Shown here piece after piece: positions 45,735 through 55,035 of a DNA stretch of 60,672 nucleotides. The notes under the pieces were generated by a model. The model was not told where the DNA came from and ran no database searches. It saw only the letters and a list, made by a program, of their open reading frames with translations. The DNA is from Sphingomonas bacterium (GTDB taxonomy: Bacteria; Pseudomonadota; Alphaproteobacteria; Sphingomonadales; Sphingomonadaceae). The position numbers and the translations under genes were made by a program. Location: positions 1 through 60,672 of the forward strand of contig NZ_JAQGLJ010000053.1 in assembly GCF_028292945.1 (NCBI RefSeq), written 5' to 3'. Positions within the stretch are counted from its first letter, which is position 1; the number at the start of each line of letters is the position of its first letter.

Positions 45735-46649
45735 CTAGATCTGCCCGAAGCACCACCTCAACACGCTCTTCTGCGCGTGCAGGCGGTTCTCCGCCTCCGC
45801 CCAGATCAGCGACTGCGGCCCGTCGATCACCTCCGCGCTCACCTCTTCGCCGCGATGCGCAGGCAGGCAGTGGAGGAACTTCGCATCGGGCTTGGCGAGC
45901 GCCATCAGCGCCGCGTCGACCTGATACGGCGTCAGCGCCGCCAATTTGGTGTCGGCATGCGCCTGGCCCATCGAGATCCAGGTGTCGGTGACGACCACGT
46001 CCGCACCCTCCACCGCCTCGTGAGGCGACGCGACGACTCGAGCGCGACCGGAACTGCGACCGATCGCCTCCTCGTCCGGCTGGAACCCCTGTGGGCAAGC
46101 GGCCACGACGTCGAAGTGCATCAGCGATGCCGCCTCGACGATCGACGCGAGCACGTTGTTGCCGTCCCCCAGCCACGCGACCTTCAGGCCGGGGAGCGGC
46201 TTGCCCGCCTCGACGATGGTCAGCAGATCGGCCATGATCTGGCAGGGGTGCGATGCGTCGGTCAGGCCGTTGATAACGGGCACGGTCGCGTACTCGGCCA
46301 TTTCCAGCAGCTTCGCATGGTCGTCGGTGCGCAGCATGATCGCATCGCAATAGCCCGACAGGACGCGCGCGGTGTCCGCCACCGTCTCGCCGCGACCGAG
46401 CTGCATCTGGCTCGAGTCCGATATGATCACCTCGCCGCCGAGCTGCCGCATGGCACCGTCAAAGCTGAACCGGGTGCGGGTCGAGTTCTTCTCGAACACC
46501 ATCGCCAGCACATGGCCGGCGAGCGGTGCGTCCGCATCCACCCGACCCTTGGGCCACCCCGCACGCGCCGCCTTGCGGTCGAGCGCATCCGCCAGCATCG
46601 CGGCGATGCCGTCGGCACCGGCCTCGGTGAGCGAGAGGAAGTGCCTCAT
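45735..46649 (-). CDS. argF: Ornithine carbamoyltransferase
   Basis: Forms citrulline in arginine biosynthesis. The 304-residue enzyme has the carbamoyl-phosphate site [12 protein letters not shown] near residue 51, [12 protein letters not shown] near 130, and [12 protein letters not shown] near 264 with the catalytic Cys. The ornithine-binding DTWISMGQ segment is near 223. It is downstream of argD on the same strand, with a repeat block between. Confidence 0.97.
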   Translation of the reverse strand: MRHFLSLTEAGADGIAAMLADALDRKAARAGWPKGRVDADAPLAGHVLAMVFEKNSTRTRFSFDGAMRQLGGEVIISDSSQMQLGRGETVADTARVLSGYCDAIMLRTDDHAKLLEMAEYATVPVINGLTDASHPCQIMADLLTIVEAGKPLPGLKVAWLGDGNNVLASIVEAASLMHFDVVAACPQGFQPDEEAIGRSSGRARVVASPHEAVEGADVVVTDTWISMGQAHADTKLAALTPYQVDAALMALAKPDAKFLHCLPAHRGEEVSAEVIDGPQSLIWAEAENRLHAQKSVLRWCFGQI

Positions 46650-46808
46650 GTTTCCTTCTCCCCTTGCGGGAGAAGGTGGCTCCGCGAAGCGGAGACGGAT
46701 GAGGCGCGCGAGTCGACGGCTCGCGCGACCGCTGCGCGGTCGCCCCCCTCACCCTTCCGGCCCTGCGGGCCTCCCTCCCCCTCCCGCGAGGGGAGCGGGG
46801 AAAGCAGA
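46650..46808. repeat. Mosaic of palindromes in the argD-argF gap
   Basis: The whole 159-bp gap is made of short inverted repeats: CTTCTCCC/GGGAGAAG, GGCTCCGC/GCGGAG, CGCGCGAG/CTCGCGCG, CGACCGC/GCGGTCG, GGCCCTGCGGGCC, and CTCCCGCGAGGGGAG. The CTCCCGC core is shared with 6618-6647 and 53195-53216. Transcripts through it would be highly folded. No coding potential is seen. Confidence 0.75.
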
Positions 46809-47999
46809 CTATTCATCCGCCACCGGCACATACACCCGCGCCGCCTCGCTCAGCTTTTCCACGCACTCCGCGATGTGGCTTTCGTCGATCACCAGTGGCG
46901 GCAGGATGCGGACGACGTTCTCGCCGGCAGAGACCGTCAGCAGGCCGTGATTGTCGCGGGCGTGCGCGACGAACGGGCGCGCGTCGCTCTTGAGCTTGAC
47001 GCCCAGCATCAGCCCCTCGCCGCGCACCTCCGCGAACAGGTGGTCGTGGTTGGGCAGCATCTGCTCCAGCGCCTGCCGCAGCCGCGCGCCCATCTGCACG
47101 ACATGGTCAAGAAATCCCGGCGCTTCGATCACATCCAGCACCGCCTCGCCGACCGCCATCGCGAGCGGGTTGCCGCCATAGGTGGAGCCGTGGGTGCCGA
47201 ACACCATGCCCTTGGCCGCGTCTTCGGTGGCCAGGCACGCGCCGAGCGGAAACCCGCCGCCGATCGCCTTTGCCACCGCCATGATGTCGGGCGTGATCCC
47301 GTACAATTCGTGCGCCCACATCTTGCCGGTCCGGCCATAGCCGCACTGCACCTCGTCCAGCACCAGCAGCAGCCCGCGCTCGTCGCACGCCTGACGCAGG
47401 CCGCGCAGGAAGTCCTGCGACGCGACGCGGATACCGCCCTCGCCCTGGATCGGTTCGACCATGAAGCCGGCGGTGTTGTCGTCGATCAGCGCCAGCGCGG
47501 CGTCGAGATCGTTGAACTTGCTGTAGGCAAACCCCGGCAACAGCGGCTCGAACCCGTCGCGCATCTTGGCCTGGTCGGTCGCCGAGATCGCGCCCAGCGT
47601 GCGGCCGTGGAACGCGGTGTCGAAGGTGATGAGCGTGTGCCGCTGCGGATTGCCGTTCGCATAGTGATATCGGCGCGCGGTCTTGATCGCGCACTCGATC
47701 GCCTCGGCACCCGAATTGGTGAAGAACACCGTGTCGGCAAAGCTCGCGTCGACAAGGCGCTGCGCGAACCGCTCCCCTTGCGGCGAGCCGTAAAGGTTCG
47801 AAACGTGCATCAGCGTGGCCGCCTGACGCGCGATCGTCTCGGTCAGCGCCGGATGGCCGTGGCCGAGCGCGTTGACCGCGATGCCCGCTGCCATGTCGAG
47901 ATACTTGGCCCCGTCCTCACCATACAGATAGCAGCCCTCGCCTCGCACCGGCCGAACCCCGCAGCGGGGATAGACGGGCATGAGAGCGGTGATCGCCAC
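46809..47999 (-). CDS. argD: Acetylornithine/succinyldiaminopimelate aminotransferase
   Basis: A 396-residue class III PLP aminotransferase of arginine (and possibly lysine) synthesis. It begins VAITALMPVYPRCGVRPVRG and has YLDMAAGIAVNALGHGHPAL, VFFTNSGAEAIECAIKTAR, LVLDEVQCGYGRTGKMWAHE, and the PLP-Lys in AVAKAIGGGFPLGA. The start is GTG 47999, chosen for GGAG seven bases upstream. A terminator for parE lies just ahead of it, so argD has its own promoter. Confidence 0.95.
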   Translation of the reverse strand: MAITALMPVYPRCGVRPVRGEGCYLYGEDGAKYLDMAAGIAVNALGHGHPALTETIARQAATLMHVSNLYGSPQGERFAQRLVDASFADTVFFTNSGAEAIECAIKTARRYHYANGNPQRHTLITFDTAFHGRTLGAISATDQAKMRDGFEPLLPGFAYSKFNDLDAALALIDDNTAGFMVEPIQGEGGIRVASQDFLRGLRQACDERGLLLVLDEVQCGYGRTGKMWAHELYGITPDIMAVAKAIGGGFPLGACLATEDAAKGMVFGTHGSTYGGNPLAMAVGEAVLDVIEAPGFLDHVVQMGARLRQALEQMLPNHDHLFAEVRGEGLMLGVKLKSDARPFVAHARDNHGLLTVSAGENVVRILPPLVIDESHIAECVEKLSEAARVYVPVADE

Positions 48000-48015
48000 G
48001 GGAGTTCTCCGACGC

Positions 48016-48042
48016 AAAAGGGCGGCCCGCGCTGGACCGCCC
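48016..48042 (-). terminator. Intrinsic terminator after parE
   Basis: On the minus strand GGGCGG (48042-48037) pairs with CCGCCC (48025-48020) around an 11-nt loop, followed by TTTT (48019-48016). It lies 45 nt after the parE stop and 17 nt before the argD start. Confidence 0.75.
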
Positions 48043-48086
48043 TGCGACTTCATACGGGTGGAGTGCCCGCCTGCCAAGGGACGCAA

Positions 48087-50063
48087 TCAGGCGTCGATCG
48101 CCTCTTCCTCCAGCCGGCCTGCATTCTCCTGAATAAAGGCGAAGCGGTGCGCGGGGTTGTTGCCCATCAGGCGGTCGACCAAGTCCTTCACGCCGGCGCG
48201 CTCCTCGTACTCCTGCGGCAGGGTGATGCGGAGCATGCCTCGCGTCTTCGGGTCCATGGTGGTCTCGCGCAGCTGCATCGGGTTCATCTCGCCCAGCCCC
48301 TTGAACCGCGACACATCCACCGTCTTGCCCTTGAACGCGGTGCGTTCGATCTCGGCGCGGTGCGCATCGTCGCGCGCGTAGAGCGACTTCGCGCCGACGG
48401 TCAGCCGATAGAGCGGCGGTTGCGCGAGATAAAGGTGCCCGCGCCGGACGATGTCCGTCATCTCCTGAAAGAAGAAGGTCATCAGCAACGTCGCGATATG
48501 CGCGCCGTCGACATCGGCGTCGGTCATGATGACGATGCGTTCGTAGCGCAACGCGGTCGGGTCGCAGTCCTTGCGCGTGCCGCAGCCGAGCGCCTGGATC
48601 AGATCGGCGATCTCCGAATTGGCCCCGATCTTGGCCTGCGTGGCGGATGCGACGTTGAGGATCTTGCCTCGAATCGGCAGGATCGCCTGCGTCTTGCGGT
48701 CGCGGGCCTGCTTGGCCGAGCCGCCCGCACTGTCGCCTTCGACGATGAACAGCTCGGTGCCGGCCGGGCTGTCGGCGGAGCAGTCGGTCAGCTTGCCGGG
48801 CAGGCGCAGCTTGCGGCCCGATGTCGCGGTCTTGCGCTTGACCTCGCGCTCCTGCTTGCGGCGCAGGCGATCCTCCATCCGCTCGCAGACATAGCCGAGC
48901 AGCGCCTTGCCGCGATCCATGTGCGCGGACAGCCAGTGGTCGAAGTGATCCCGGACCGCCTTCTCGACCAGCCCGGCCGCCTCGGGCGAGGTCAGCCGGT
49001 CCTTGGTCTGGCTCTGGAACTGCGGCTCGCGGATGAAGACGGACAGCATCAGCTCGGCGCCGACCACCACATCGTCGGCGGTCAGCTCCTTGGCGCGCTT
49101 GTCCTTCACCAGCTCGCCGAACTGGCGCAATCCGCGCACCACCGCCTGCCGCAGGCCCTGCTCATGCGTGCCGCCGTCGGGCGTCGGGATGGTGTTGCAG
49201 TACCAGGAATAGCTGCCGTCGGACCATAGCGGCCACGCGACCGCCCATTCGACGCGGCCCTGCTCGGCGGGAAAGTCCTGCGATCCGGCGAAGAACTGCG
49301 CGGTCGCGCTTTCGCGATCGCCGAGCTGCTCCTTGAGGTGATCGGCTAGACCGCCCGGGAACTGGAAGGTCGCCTCCGGGGGCGTGTCGTCGGCGATCAG
49401 CGACGCGTCGCAATGCCAGCGGATCTCGACCCCGGCGAAGAGGTACGCCTTGGACCGCGCGAGCCGGTACAGCCGCTGCGGCTTGAAGCTGAGCTCGGGC
49501 CCGAAGATTTCCGTATCGGGCGTGAACGCGACCGACGTGCCGCGCCGGTTGGGGGTGCCGCCCAGATGTTCCAGCGGCCCCAACGTCAGACCCTTGGCGA
49601 AGCGCTGGCGGTACAGCTGCCGGTCGCGCGCGACCTCCACCACCGTGTCCGACGACAGCGCGTTTACCACCGACACGCCCACCCCGTGCAGCCCGCCGCT
49701 GGTCGCGTACGCCTTGCCGCCGAACTTGCCGCCCGAGTGCAGCGTCGACAGGATCACCTCCAGCGCCGACTTGTCGGGGAACTTGGGGTGCGGATCGACC
49801 GGGATGCCACGGCCGTTGTCGGTGATCGTCAGCCGGTTGCCGGGCTCCAGCGTCACCTCGATGCGGGTCGCATGCCCCGCCACCGCCTCGTCCATTGCAT
49901 TGTCGAGCACCTCGGCCGCGAGATGATGCAATGCGCGCTCGTCGGTGCCGCCGACATACATGCCGGGACGGCGGCGGACCGGCTCCAGCCCTTCGAGCAC
50001 CTCGATCGAGGAGGCGTCGTAAGTGGGTTGTGTCGAAGGGGCGGAAGCGAACAGGTCAGCCAT
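48087..50063 (-). CDS. parE: DNA topoisomerase IV subunit B
   Basis: The ATPase subunit of Topo IV, which decatenates daughter chromosomes. The 658-residue protein has the GHKL motifs DNAMDEAVAG, ITDNGRGIPVD and GGLHGVGVSVVNAL, the TOPRIM motif VEGDSAGGSAKQARDRKTQA, and DADVDGAHI. ParE rather than GyrB is indicated by the short length and the start VLEGLEPVRRRPGMYVGG with HPKFPDKSALEVI. ATG 50063 is chosen; the upstream frame lies in the gcrA 3' region. Confidence 0.94.
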   Translation of the reverse strand: MADLFASAPSTQPTYDASSIEVLEGLEPVRRRPGMYVGGTDERALHHLAAEVLDNAMDEAVAGHATRIEVTLEPGNRLTITDNGRGIPVDPHPKFPDKSALEVILSTLHSGGKFGGKAYATSGGLHGVGVSVVNALSSDTVVEVARDRQLYRQRFAKGLTLGPLEHLGGTPNRRGTSVAFTPDTEIFGPELSFKPQRLYRLARSKAYLFAGVEIRWHCDASLIADDTPPEATFQFPGGLADHLKEQLGDRESATAQFFAGSQDFPAEQGRVEWAVAWPLWSDGSYSWYCNTIPTPDGGTHEQGLRQAVVRGLRQFGELVKDKRAKELTADDVVVGAELMLSVFIREPQFQSQTKDRLTSPEAAGLVEKAVRDHFDHWLSAHMDRGKALLGYVCERMEDRLRRKQEREVKRKTATSGRKLRLPGKLTDCSADSPAGTELFIVEGDSAGGSAKQARDRKTQAILPIRGKILNVASATQAKIGANSEIADLIQALGCGTRKDCDPTALRYERIVIMTDADVDGAHIATLLMTFFFQEMTDIVRRGHLYLAQPPLYRLTVGAKSLYARDDAHRAEIERTAFKGKTVDVSRFKGLGEMNPMQLRETTMDPKTRGMLRITLPQEYEERAGVKDLVDRLMGNNPAHRFAFIQENAGRLEEEAIDA

Positions 50064-50169
50064 GTGCGGAACGTATGGGAGACAAGCCCAAAGGGAGCAA
50101 GCGCACGGAGGTAACGCTGCGATCACCGCCCCGTCACGGGCGGCCCCGAATAGGCCCGCTAAGCTTGGC

Positions 50170-50841
50170 TCAGCGCACCCTGGGTCCGCCGAACGGCAGC
50201 GGCGGCGGGGCACGGCGATCACGGCGCGGCAGCTGTGCCTGATACGCGTGGCCGCAATGCGCGACGCAATACGGGAAGCCCGGGTTCACCTTGTCGCCGC
50301 AGAAGTGGAAGTCGGGCTCGCCGGGATGGCCCAGCGGCCATTTGCAGATCCGATCGTTGAGGTCGAGCAGCGTCGTCTTGCCGGCGATGTCGGCGGAAGG
50401 CTTCGCGGGCACCAGCCGGCGCGGCGGCGCGGGTGTGGTGGGCGGATGCTGGTCGCCGGGCGACTGGCGCACGAACCCACCCGGGCCGACCGAACGCATG
50501 ATCGGCAACGGCGCCGCCGGACGCGGTACGGGTGTTTCGCTGTCCGCGTCCGACTCCGGTTCCGGCGCGGCCACCGCCGTCGGGCGATCGACCGGCGGCG
50601 GTGCGACTTCCCGCACCGGTTCAACCACCGGCGGCGGCGGCGCGGGCGTCGGTATCGGTGCCTTGGCCTCCGGCTCGTTGGGCCGGACGGGCGAAGGACG
50701 CGCCTGGAGGCCCAGCCGATGCGCCTTGCCGATCACGGCGTTGCGGCTGACCTCGCCCAGCGCCTCGGCAATCTGGCTGGCGGTCTGGCCCGCCTCCCAC
50801 ATCGTCTTCAGCTGGTCCATGCGGTCTTCGGTCCAGGACAT
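50170..50841 (-). CDS. gcrA: GcrA-type cell cycle regulator
   Basis: A 223-residue sigma70-associated regulator found in alphaproteobacteria, where it activates promoters with CcrM-methylated sites. The N-terminus SWTEDRMDQLKTMWEAGQTA with SRNAVIGKAHRLGL (to about residue 47) is diagnostic. A long Pro-rich linker (residues 48-150) precedes the C-terminal zinc-like domain CKWPLGHPGEPDFHFCGDKV and PYCVAHCGHAYQ. Its 106-bp distance to parE suggests separate or loose cotranscription. Confidence 0.93.
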   Translation of the reverse strand: MSWTEDRMDQLKTMWEAGQTASQIAEALGEVSRNAVIGKAHRLGLQARPSPVRPNEPEAKAPIPTPAPPPPVVEPVREVAPPPVDRPTAVAAPEPESDADSETPVPRPAAPLPIMRSVGPGGFVRQSPGDQHPPTTPAPPRRLVPAKPSADIAGKTTLLDLNDRICKWPLGHPGEPDFHFCGDKVNPGFPYCVAHCGHAYQAQLPRRDRRAPPPLPFGGPRVR

Positions 50842-50895
50842 GCATCTTCCTTAGTGCGTTGCGGGCGGCGGCGGCGCGGAGTAGCGCCACGAGCG

Positions 50896-51759
50896 ATGAG
50901 CAGCCAACCCCCCGTCTTAGTTCCATCGGCGATCAGGACCGCGCCCCCCTTGAGCAGTTGGGGTGTGCCGGTGATCCGAAACGTCAATTGGGGTGGCCTG
51001 AAGACGCTCTATGTGAAGGAGGTGCGCCGGTTCTTCAAGGTGCAGCTGCAGACGGTGTGGGCGCCCGCGATCCAGACGCTGCTCTATCTGGTCGTCTTCA
51101 CCACCGCGCTGGGCGCGAATGGCGGCGTGTCGATCGGCGGCACGACGGTAACCTTCGCCAATTTCGTCGGGCCGGGGCTGATCGTCATGGGGATGATGAC
51201 GAGCGCGTTCGCGAACGCGAGCTTCTCGCTGCTGGTCGGCAAGATTCAGGGCACGATCGTCGATTACCTGATGCCGCCGCTGTCGACGGGCGAGCTGCTG
51301 GTGGCGTTGATTGGCGGGTCGGTGACGCGCGCGTTCTGCGTCGGCGGCGCGGTGTGGCTGGCGATGCTGTTGTGGCCGGGCGTCGATGTCATTCCCGAAC
51401 ATCCGCTGGTGGTGCTCGCCTTTGGGCTGCTCGGCGCCACATTTCTGGCGCTGCTCGGGCTGCTGACCTCGATCTGGGCGGAGAAGTTCGATCACGCCGC
51501 CGCGGTGACCAACTTCGTGGTCGGACCGCTGACGCTGCTGTCGGGCACCTTCTACTCGGTCGACCGGCTATCGCCGCTGTTCCGCGACATCAGCCACGCC
51601 AATCCCTTCTTCTATATCATTTCCGGGTTTCGCTACGGGTTCCTGGGCGTATCCGACTCGCCCGTGGCAATCGGATTGACGCTGATGCTGGTGCTGACCC
51701 TCGCCCTGGGTGCGCTGTGCTATATGCTGCTGCGGCGTGGGTGGAAGCTGAAGAACTAG
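50896..51759 (+). CDS. ABC-2 type transporter permease
   Basis: A 287-residue permease with about six membrane segments. After WGGLKTLYVKEVRRFFKVQL come LLYLVVFTTALGA, GPGLIVMGMMTSAFANASFS, and the ABC-2 signature region VVGPLTLLSGTFYSVDRLSP followed by HANPFFYIISGFRYGFLG. It resembles the YadH/NodJ-type permeases that export carbohydrate or lipid. No ATP-binding subunit gene is adjacent. ATG 50896 has only a weak ribosome site. It is divergent from gcrA. Confidence 0.88.
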   Translation: MSSQPPVLVPSAIRTAPPLSSWGVPVIRNVNWGGLKTLYVKEVRRFFKVQLQTVWAPAIQTLLYLVVFTTALGANGGVSIGGTTVTFANFVGPGLIVMGMMTSAFANASFSLLVGKIQGTIVDYLMPPLSTGELLVALIGGSVTRAFCVGGAVWLAMLLWPGVDVIPEHPLVVLAFGLLGATFLALLGLLTSIWAEKFDHAAAVTNFVVGPLTLLSGTFYSVDRLSPLFRDISHANPFFYIISGFRYGFLGVSDSPVAIGLTLMLVLTLALGALCYMLLRRGWKLKN

Positions 51760-52316
51760 ACGGTAGCTCGCACCGTGCCCCTACTGTGAGAATGCGCCCG
51801 CCACTCGTCGCCGAGCAATCCCCAGATCAGCGAGTCGCGCACGCCGATATGCGTCTCCCACTCGCCGCGAAGCCGACCTTCCAGCGTGAAGCCGAGCCGT
51901 TCGAGCAGGCGGTTGGAGGGGGCGTTATCCGGGTCGGTGTCGGCAAACAGCCGACGGGCGCCTTGGTGGAACAGCAGGTCGATCAGGGCCGTCACCGCCT
52001 CGCCTGCCAGGCCACGACGCCAGTGCGCGCGCGCGAGTGAATAGCCGATCTCGATCAAGCCGCTGCGCCTTTCCATCGCGTTGACGGTGCCGATCGCGCG
52101 ATCGTCGCCGCGCAGGGTGACCGCCCAGACCCGGAAGTCGGGCCCGGCGACGTTGCGCGCGACACGCTCGCGCGTCTGCTCGAGCGTGTCGTGGGGTGCG
52201 TGCGACCACCAGCGCATCGCCTCCTCGTCGCCATAGATGGCGTGAAGCGCGTCAGCGTCGCTCGTGACCAGCGGCCGGAGCACCAGCCGCGTGGTCGTCA
52301 GCACCGGCACGTTCAC
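51756..52316 (-). CDS. GNAT-family N-acetyltransferase (RimJ/RimL type)
   Basis: A 186-residue acetyltransferase_3 protein: VLTTTRLVLRPLVTSDADAL at the N-terminus, EIGYSLARAHWRRGLAGEAV carrying the acetyl-CoA loop near residues 92-111, and DPDNAPSNRLLERLGFTLEG. The substrate is unknown and could be a protein N-terminus or a small amine. Its stop shares CTAG with the convergent permease gene. Confidence 0.88.
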   Translation of the reverse strand: MNVPVLTTTRLVLRPLVTSDADALHAIYGDEEAMRWWSHAPHDTLEQTRERVARNVAGPDFRVWAVTLRGDDRAIGTVNAMERRSGLIEIGYSLARAHWRRGLAGEAVTALIDLLFHQGARRLFADTDPDNAPSNRLLERLGFTLEGRLRGEWETHIGVRDSLIWGLLGDEWRAHSHSRGTVRATV

Positions 52317-52329
52317 GCGCGTGTGGAGT

Positions 52330-53115
52330 TCATGCGCTCAGCGCATCCACCAGCGCGCGGACCTTCTTCTGCCGCCACTGCGGCAGCGGTGCGACCAGCC
52401 AATAGCCTTGGCCGGAGGGCTGCGGCTCCCCGACCGCGACCACCCGACCGCTCGCCAGATCGGCGCGTGCGATCAGCTCGGGTACGGTGGCGCTGCCCAG
52501 CCCCGCCGCCGCCGCATCGACCGCCAGCCCAGCGTCGGCGACCGTCATCGCGGCGGTCCCGTCCGGCGCTCCCGGCCAGGCGATCGCGCCGTCGTGGCCG
52601 GAACTCTGCCCGGCGACAGTCACCATCCCTTCGGACTCGATCGCCTCGCCCTCCTCCGCCCCCGGGCCGTCGCCCCAGCGCACGGCCAGGTCCAGATTGG
52701 CTTGCGCAAAATCCACCATCTCGTCGGCGGCGAGCAGCACGAAGCGCATCTCTGGGTCCGCGCGCGCGATCTCGGCGAGGCGCGGCATCAGCCATTTCTC
52801 CGTGACGTCACGCGGCGCGGCGATGGTCAGCGACTTGGAGGTCTGCCCGGCCTGCATCGCGCGCACCGCTTCCTCGAATTGCAGGAACCCGTCGCGCAGC
52901 GGGCCGAGCCCCGCCTCCGCTTCCGGCGTCAGCTCCAGCCCGCGCGTGGTGCGGCGGAACAGCACCGCGCCCAGCGTGTCCTCCAGCGCGCGGATCTGTT
53001 GGCCGACGGCCGCCGGGGTCACCGCCAGCTCGTCGGCGGCACGCGTGAACGACAGGTGCCGCGCGGCCGCGTCGAGTACGCGCAGGCCGTTCAGGGGCAG
53101 GTGAGTGCGTTTCAT
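52330..53115 (-). CDS. LysR-family transcriptional regulator (GcvA-like)
   Basis: A 261-residue regulator. The winged helix LNGLRVLDAAARHLSFTRAA with ADELAVTPAAVGQQIRALED resembles GcvA/AmpR-group proteins. The effector domain starts near residue 92 (KSLTIAAPRDVTEKWLMPRL). No divergent target gene is evident, as the GNAT gene lies downstream. Effector and targets are unknown. Confidence 0.88.
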   Translation of the reverse strand: MKRTHLPLNGLRVLDAAARHLSFTRAADELAVTPAAVGQQIRALEDTLGAVLFRRTTRGLELTPEAEAGLGPLRDGFLQFEEAVRAMQAGQTSKSLTIAAPRDVTEKWLMPRLAEIARADPEMRFVLLAADEMVDFAQANLDLAVRWGDGPGAEEGEAIESEGMVTVAGQSSGHDGAIAWPGAPDGTAAMTVADAGLAVDAAAAGLGSATVPELIARADLASGRVVAVGEPQPSGQGYWLVAPLPQWRQKKVRALVDALSA

Positions 53116-53194
53116 CTCTCCCCTCCCGCTCGCGGGTGGGGTCGAGGGTGGGAATGTGATGCGATTAACACGACGCGGACATGCCCTCCCGTAG

Positions 53195-53216
53195 CGCCTC
53201 CCGCAAGCGGGAGGCG
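53195..53216. repeat. REP-like palindrome next to apaG
   Basis: CGCCTCCCGC and GCGGGAGGCG form a perfect 10-bp inverted repeat with an AA centre, just after the apaG stop. A related imperfect hairpin CCCTCCCGCTCGCGGGTGGGG is at 53121-53141. Together they fill the gap to the LysR gene. Confidence 0.7.
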
Positions 53217-53218
53217 AA

Positions 53219-53617
53219 CTAGCTCGTCACCGCCGGAGCGATCAGCGCGAAGGGCGGGATGTCGACATCGAACGTCGTGCCGTCTTCCGCCACCATCCGA
53301 TAGCTGCCCTGCATCGCGCCCGTCGGCGTCGCCAACGGACAGCCGGACACATAGTCGAAACTGCCACCCGGCTCGATCAGCGGCTGCTCGCCGACCACGC
53401 CCTCGCCCTCGACCGTGTGCTTGGCCCCGCGGCCGTCGGTGATGATCCAATGCCGCGTGAGCAGCTGCACCGCGCCGGCTCCCTCATTCTCCAGCCGGAT
53501 GTGATAGGCCCAGAACCACCGACCGCGCCGCGGCTCGGATTGTTCGGGCAGATAGCTCACCGACACGCGCACGGTGACGCCACGCGTCGTCGTGGCGTGG
53601 GGGAAGAGAAAGTTCAC
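53219..53617 (-). CDS. apaG: ApaG-family protein
   Basis: A 132-residue single ApaG/FN3-like domain protein, historically linked to Co2+ resistance and Mg2+ efflux. Signature segments are VTVRVSVSYLPEQSEPRRGR, FWAYHIRLENEGAGAVQLLT, RHWIITDGRG, and GCPLATPTGAMQGSYRMV. The start is GTG 53617, overlapping the metZ stop in GTGA, so it is translated together with metZ. Confidence 0.93.
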   Translation of the reverse strand: MNFLFPHATTTRGVTVRVSVSYLPEQSEPRRGRWFWAYHIRLENEGAGAVQLLTRHWIITDGRGAKHTVEGEGVVGEQPLIEPGGSFDYVSGCPLATPTGAMQGSYRMVAEDGTTFDVDIPPFALIAPAVTS

Positions 53618-54819
53618 AGGCCCACCGCGAGCAGCGCGCGGTTGAGATCGTCGAGCAGGTCGGCGGGATCCTCCAGCCCGACGTTCAGGCGCAGCAGCCC
53701 CTCGGTCACGCCCATTTCCAGCCGCTTCTCCTCGGCCATGCCCGAATGCGTCGTCGACGAGGGATGCGTCATCAGCGAACGCGAGTCGCCGATGTTGTTG
53801 GAGATGTCGATCAGCTCCAGCGCGTCGAGCAGGCCGTGCGCCTGGCTGCGGTCCGCCACCTCGAATGCGAAGATCGCGCCGGCGGCGTCCATCTGGCTCA
53901 TCGCCAGATTGTGCTGCGGATGACTGGGCAGGCCTGGGTGCAGCACGCGCGGCACCCGGCCCTCCAGGAAACGGCCGACCGTTACTGCATGCTCCGACTG
54001 GCGGCGGATGCGCAGGTCCAGCGTCTCCAGTCCCTTCAGCACCACCCAGGCGTTGAACGGCGACAGCGTCGGGCCGGTGTTGCGCGTGAAGGGCAGCAGC
54101 GTGTCGTTGATGAACGCGTGCGTGCCGCACACCGCCCCGGCGAGCACCCGACCCTGCCCGTCCATCATCTTGGTCGCGGAATAGGCGACCACGTCCGCGC
54201 CCCATTCCATCGGCCGTTGCAAGGCCGGGGTTGCAAAGGCGTTGTCGACCACGGTGACGATGCCGCGAGCGCGGGCGATGTCGCACACGGCCCTGAGGTC
54301 GACCACATCCATGGTCGGGTTGGCGGGCGTCTCGAAGAAGAACACCTTGGTCTCAGGCCGGCACGCATCGGCGAACGCCTGCGGGTCCCGCGCATCGACG
54401 ACCGTGGTAGCGATGCCGAATTTCGGCAGCAGCGTGTCCGTGAGCCAGCGGCACGAGCCGAACGCCGCGCGGCCGCCGACCAGGTGATCGCCCGCCTGCA
54501 ACTGGCACAGCAGCGCCGCCGTCATCGCCGCCATACCGGTCGCGGTGGTGCGGCAGGCCTCCGCTCCCTCCATCAGCGCAATGCGGTGCTCCAGCATCTC
54601 CACCGTCGGGTTCTGGAGGCGCGAATAGGTCATCCCCGCCTGCTCGCCGGCGAACCGCGCGGCGGCGTCGGCGGCCTTGTCGTAGCAATAGCCCGAGGTC
54701 AGGAAGAGCGCTTCGGACGTCTCGCCCCACTCGCTGCGCGCGGTGCCGCCGCGGATCGCGCGGGTGGCGGGCCGCCAGCGGTCGGTGATCGAACGGTCCT
54801 GGCCGGTGTGGCGCTTCAT
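53614..54819 (-). CDS. metZ: O-succinylhomoserine sulfhydrylase
   Basis: A 401-residue PLP enzyme of the Cys/Met metabolism family that would make homocysteine directly from O-succinylhomoserine and sulfide. TARSEWGETSEALFLTSGY and RLQNPTVEMLEHRIALMEGA match MetZ. The PLP-binding Lys is in VVAYSATKMMDGQGRV near residue 205. A cystathionine-type lyase is the main alternative. ATG 54819 is supported by the MKRHTGQDRS start. It is coupled to apaG. Confidence 0.9.
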   Translation of the reverse strand: MKRHTGQDRSITDRWRPATRAIRGGTARSEWGETSEALFLTSGYCYDKAADAAARFAGEQAGMTYSRLQNPTVEMLEHRIALMEGAEACRTTATGMAAMTAALLCQLQAGDHLVGGRAAFGSCRWLTDTLLPKFGIATTVVDARDPQAFADACRPETKVFFFETPANPTMDVVDLRAVCDIARARGIVTVVDNAFATPALQRPMEWGADVVAYSATKMMDGQGRVLAGAVCGTHAFINDTLLPFTRNTGPTLSPFNAWVVLKGLETLDLRIRRQSEHAVTVGRFLEGRVPRVLHPGLPSHPQHNLAMSQMDAAGAIFAFEVADRSQAHGLLDALELIDISNNIGDSRSLMTHPSSTTHSGMAEEKRLEMGVTEGLLRLNVGLEDPADLLDDLNRALLAVGL

Positions 54820-54864
54820 GCGGGCGCTTTGCCTGTTCCCAGGCGGGGCCGCAAGGAGCAGCAA

Positions 54865-54977
54865 CCCTCCCCGGCGGAAGCAGGGGCCTAGTCCGCCGCG
54901 CGGACCATCGACACACCGTCTCGGGTGCTCACCTGCTCCGGCACGGCCGACCGGCCCCCGGCTTCCGCCGGGGAGGG
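54865..54977. repeat. Interspersed long inverted repeat, copy 2
   Basis: CCCTCCCCGGCGGAAGC (54865-54881) and GCTTCCGCCGGGGAGGG (54961-54977) are perfect 17-bp arms separated by 79 bp. The arms are of the same type as at 26053-26146. It occupies most of the 216-bp gap between metZ and the PMT-type gene, where I see no gene. Confidence 0.8.
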
Positions 54978-55035
54978 GCTGACTTGCCGATGTCAGGGCT
55001 TGCGTGACCGGCGGCCATTCTAAACAACCCTTTGG

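Noticed and set aside
45777..49229. A 1150-codon open frame on the plus strand opposite argF, argD and parE
   Set aside because: It is antisense to three clearly conserved genes, and its composition (Arg, His, Gln, Asp rich) is typical of shadow frames in GC-rich DNA.
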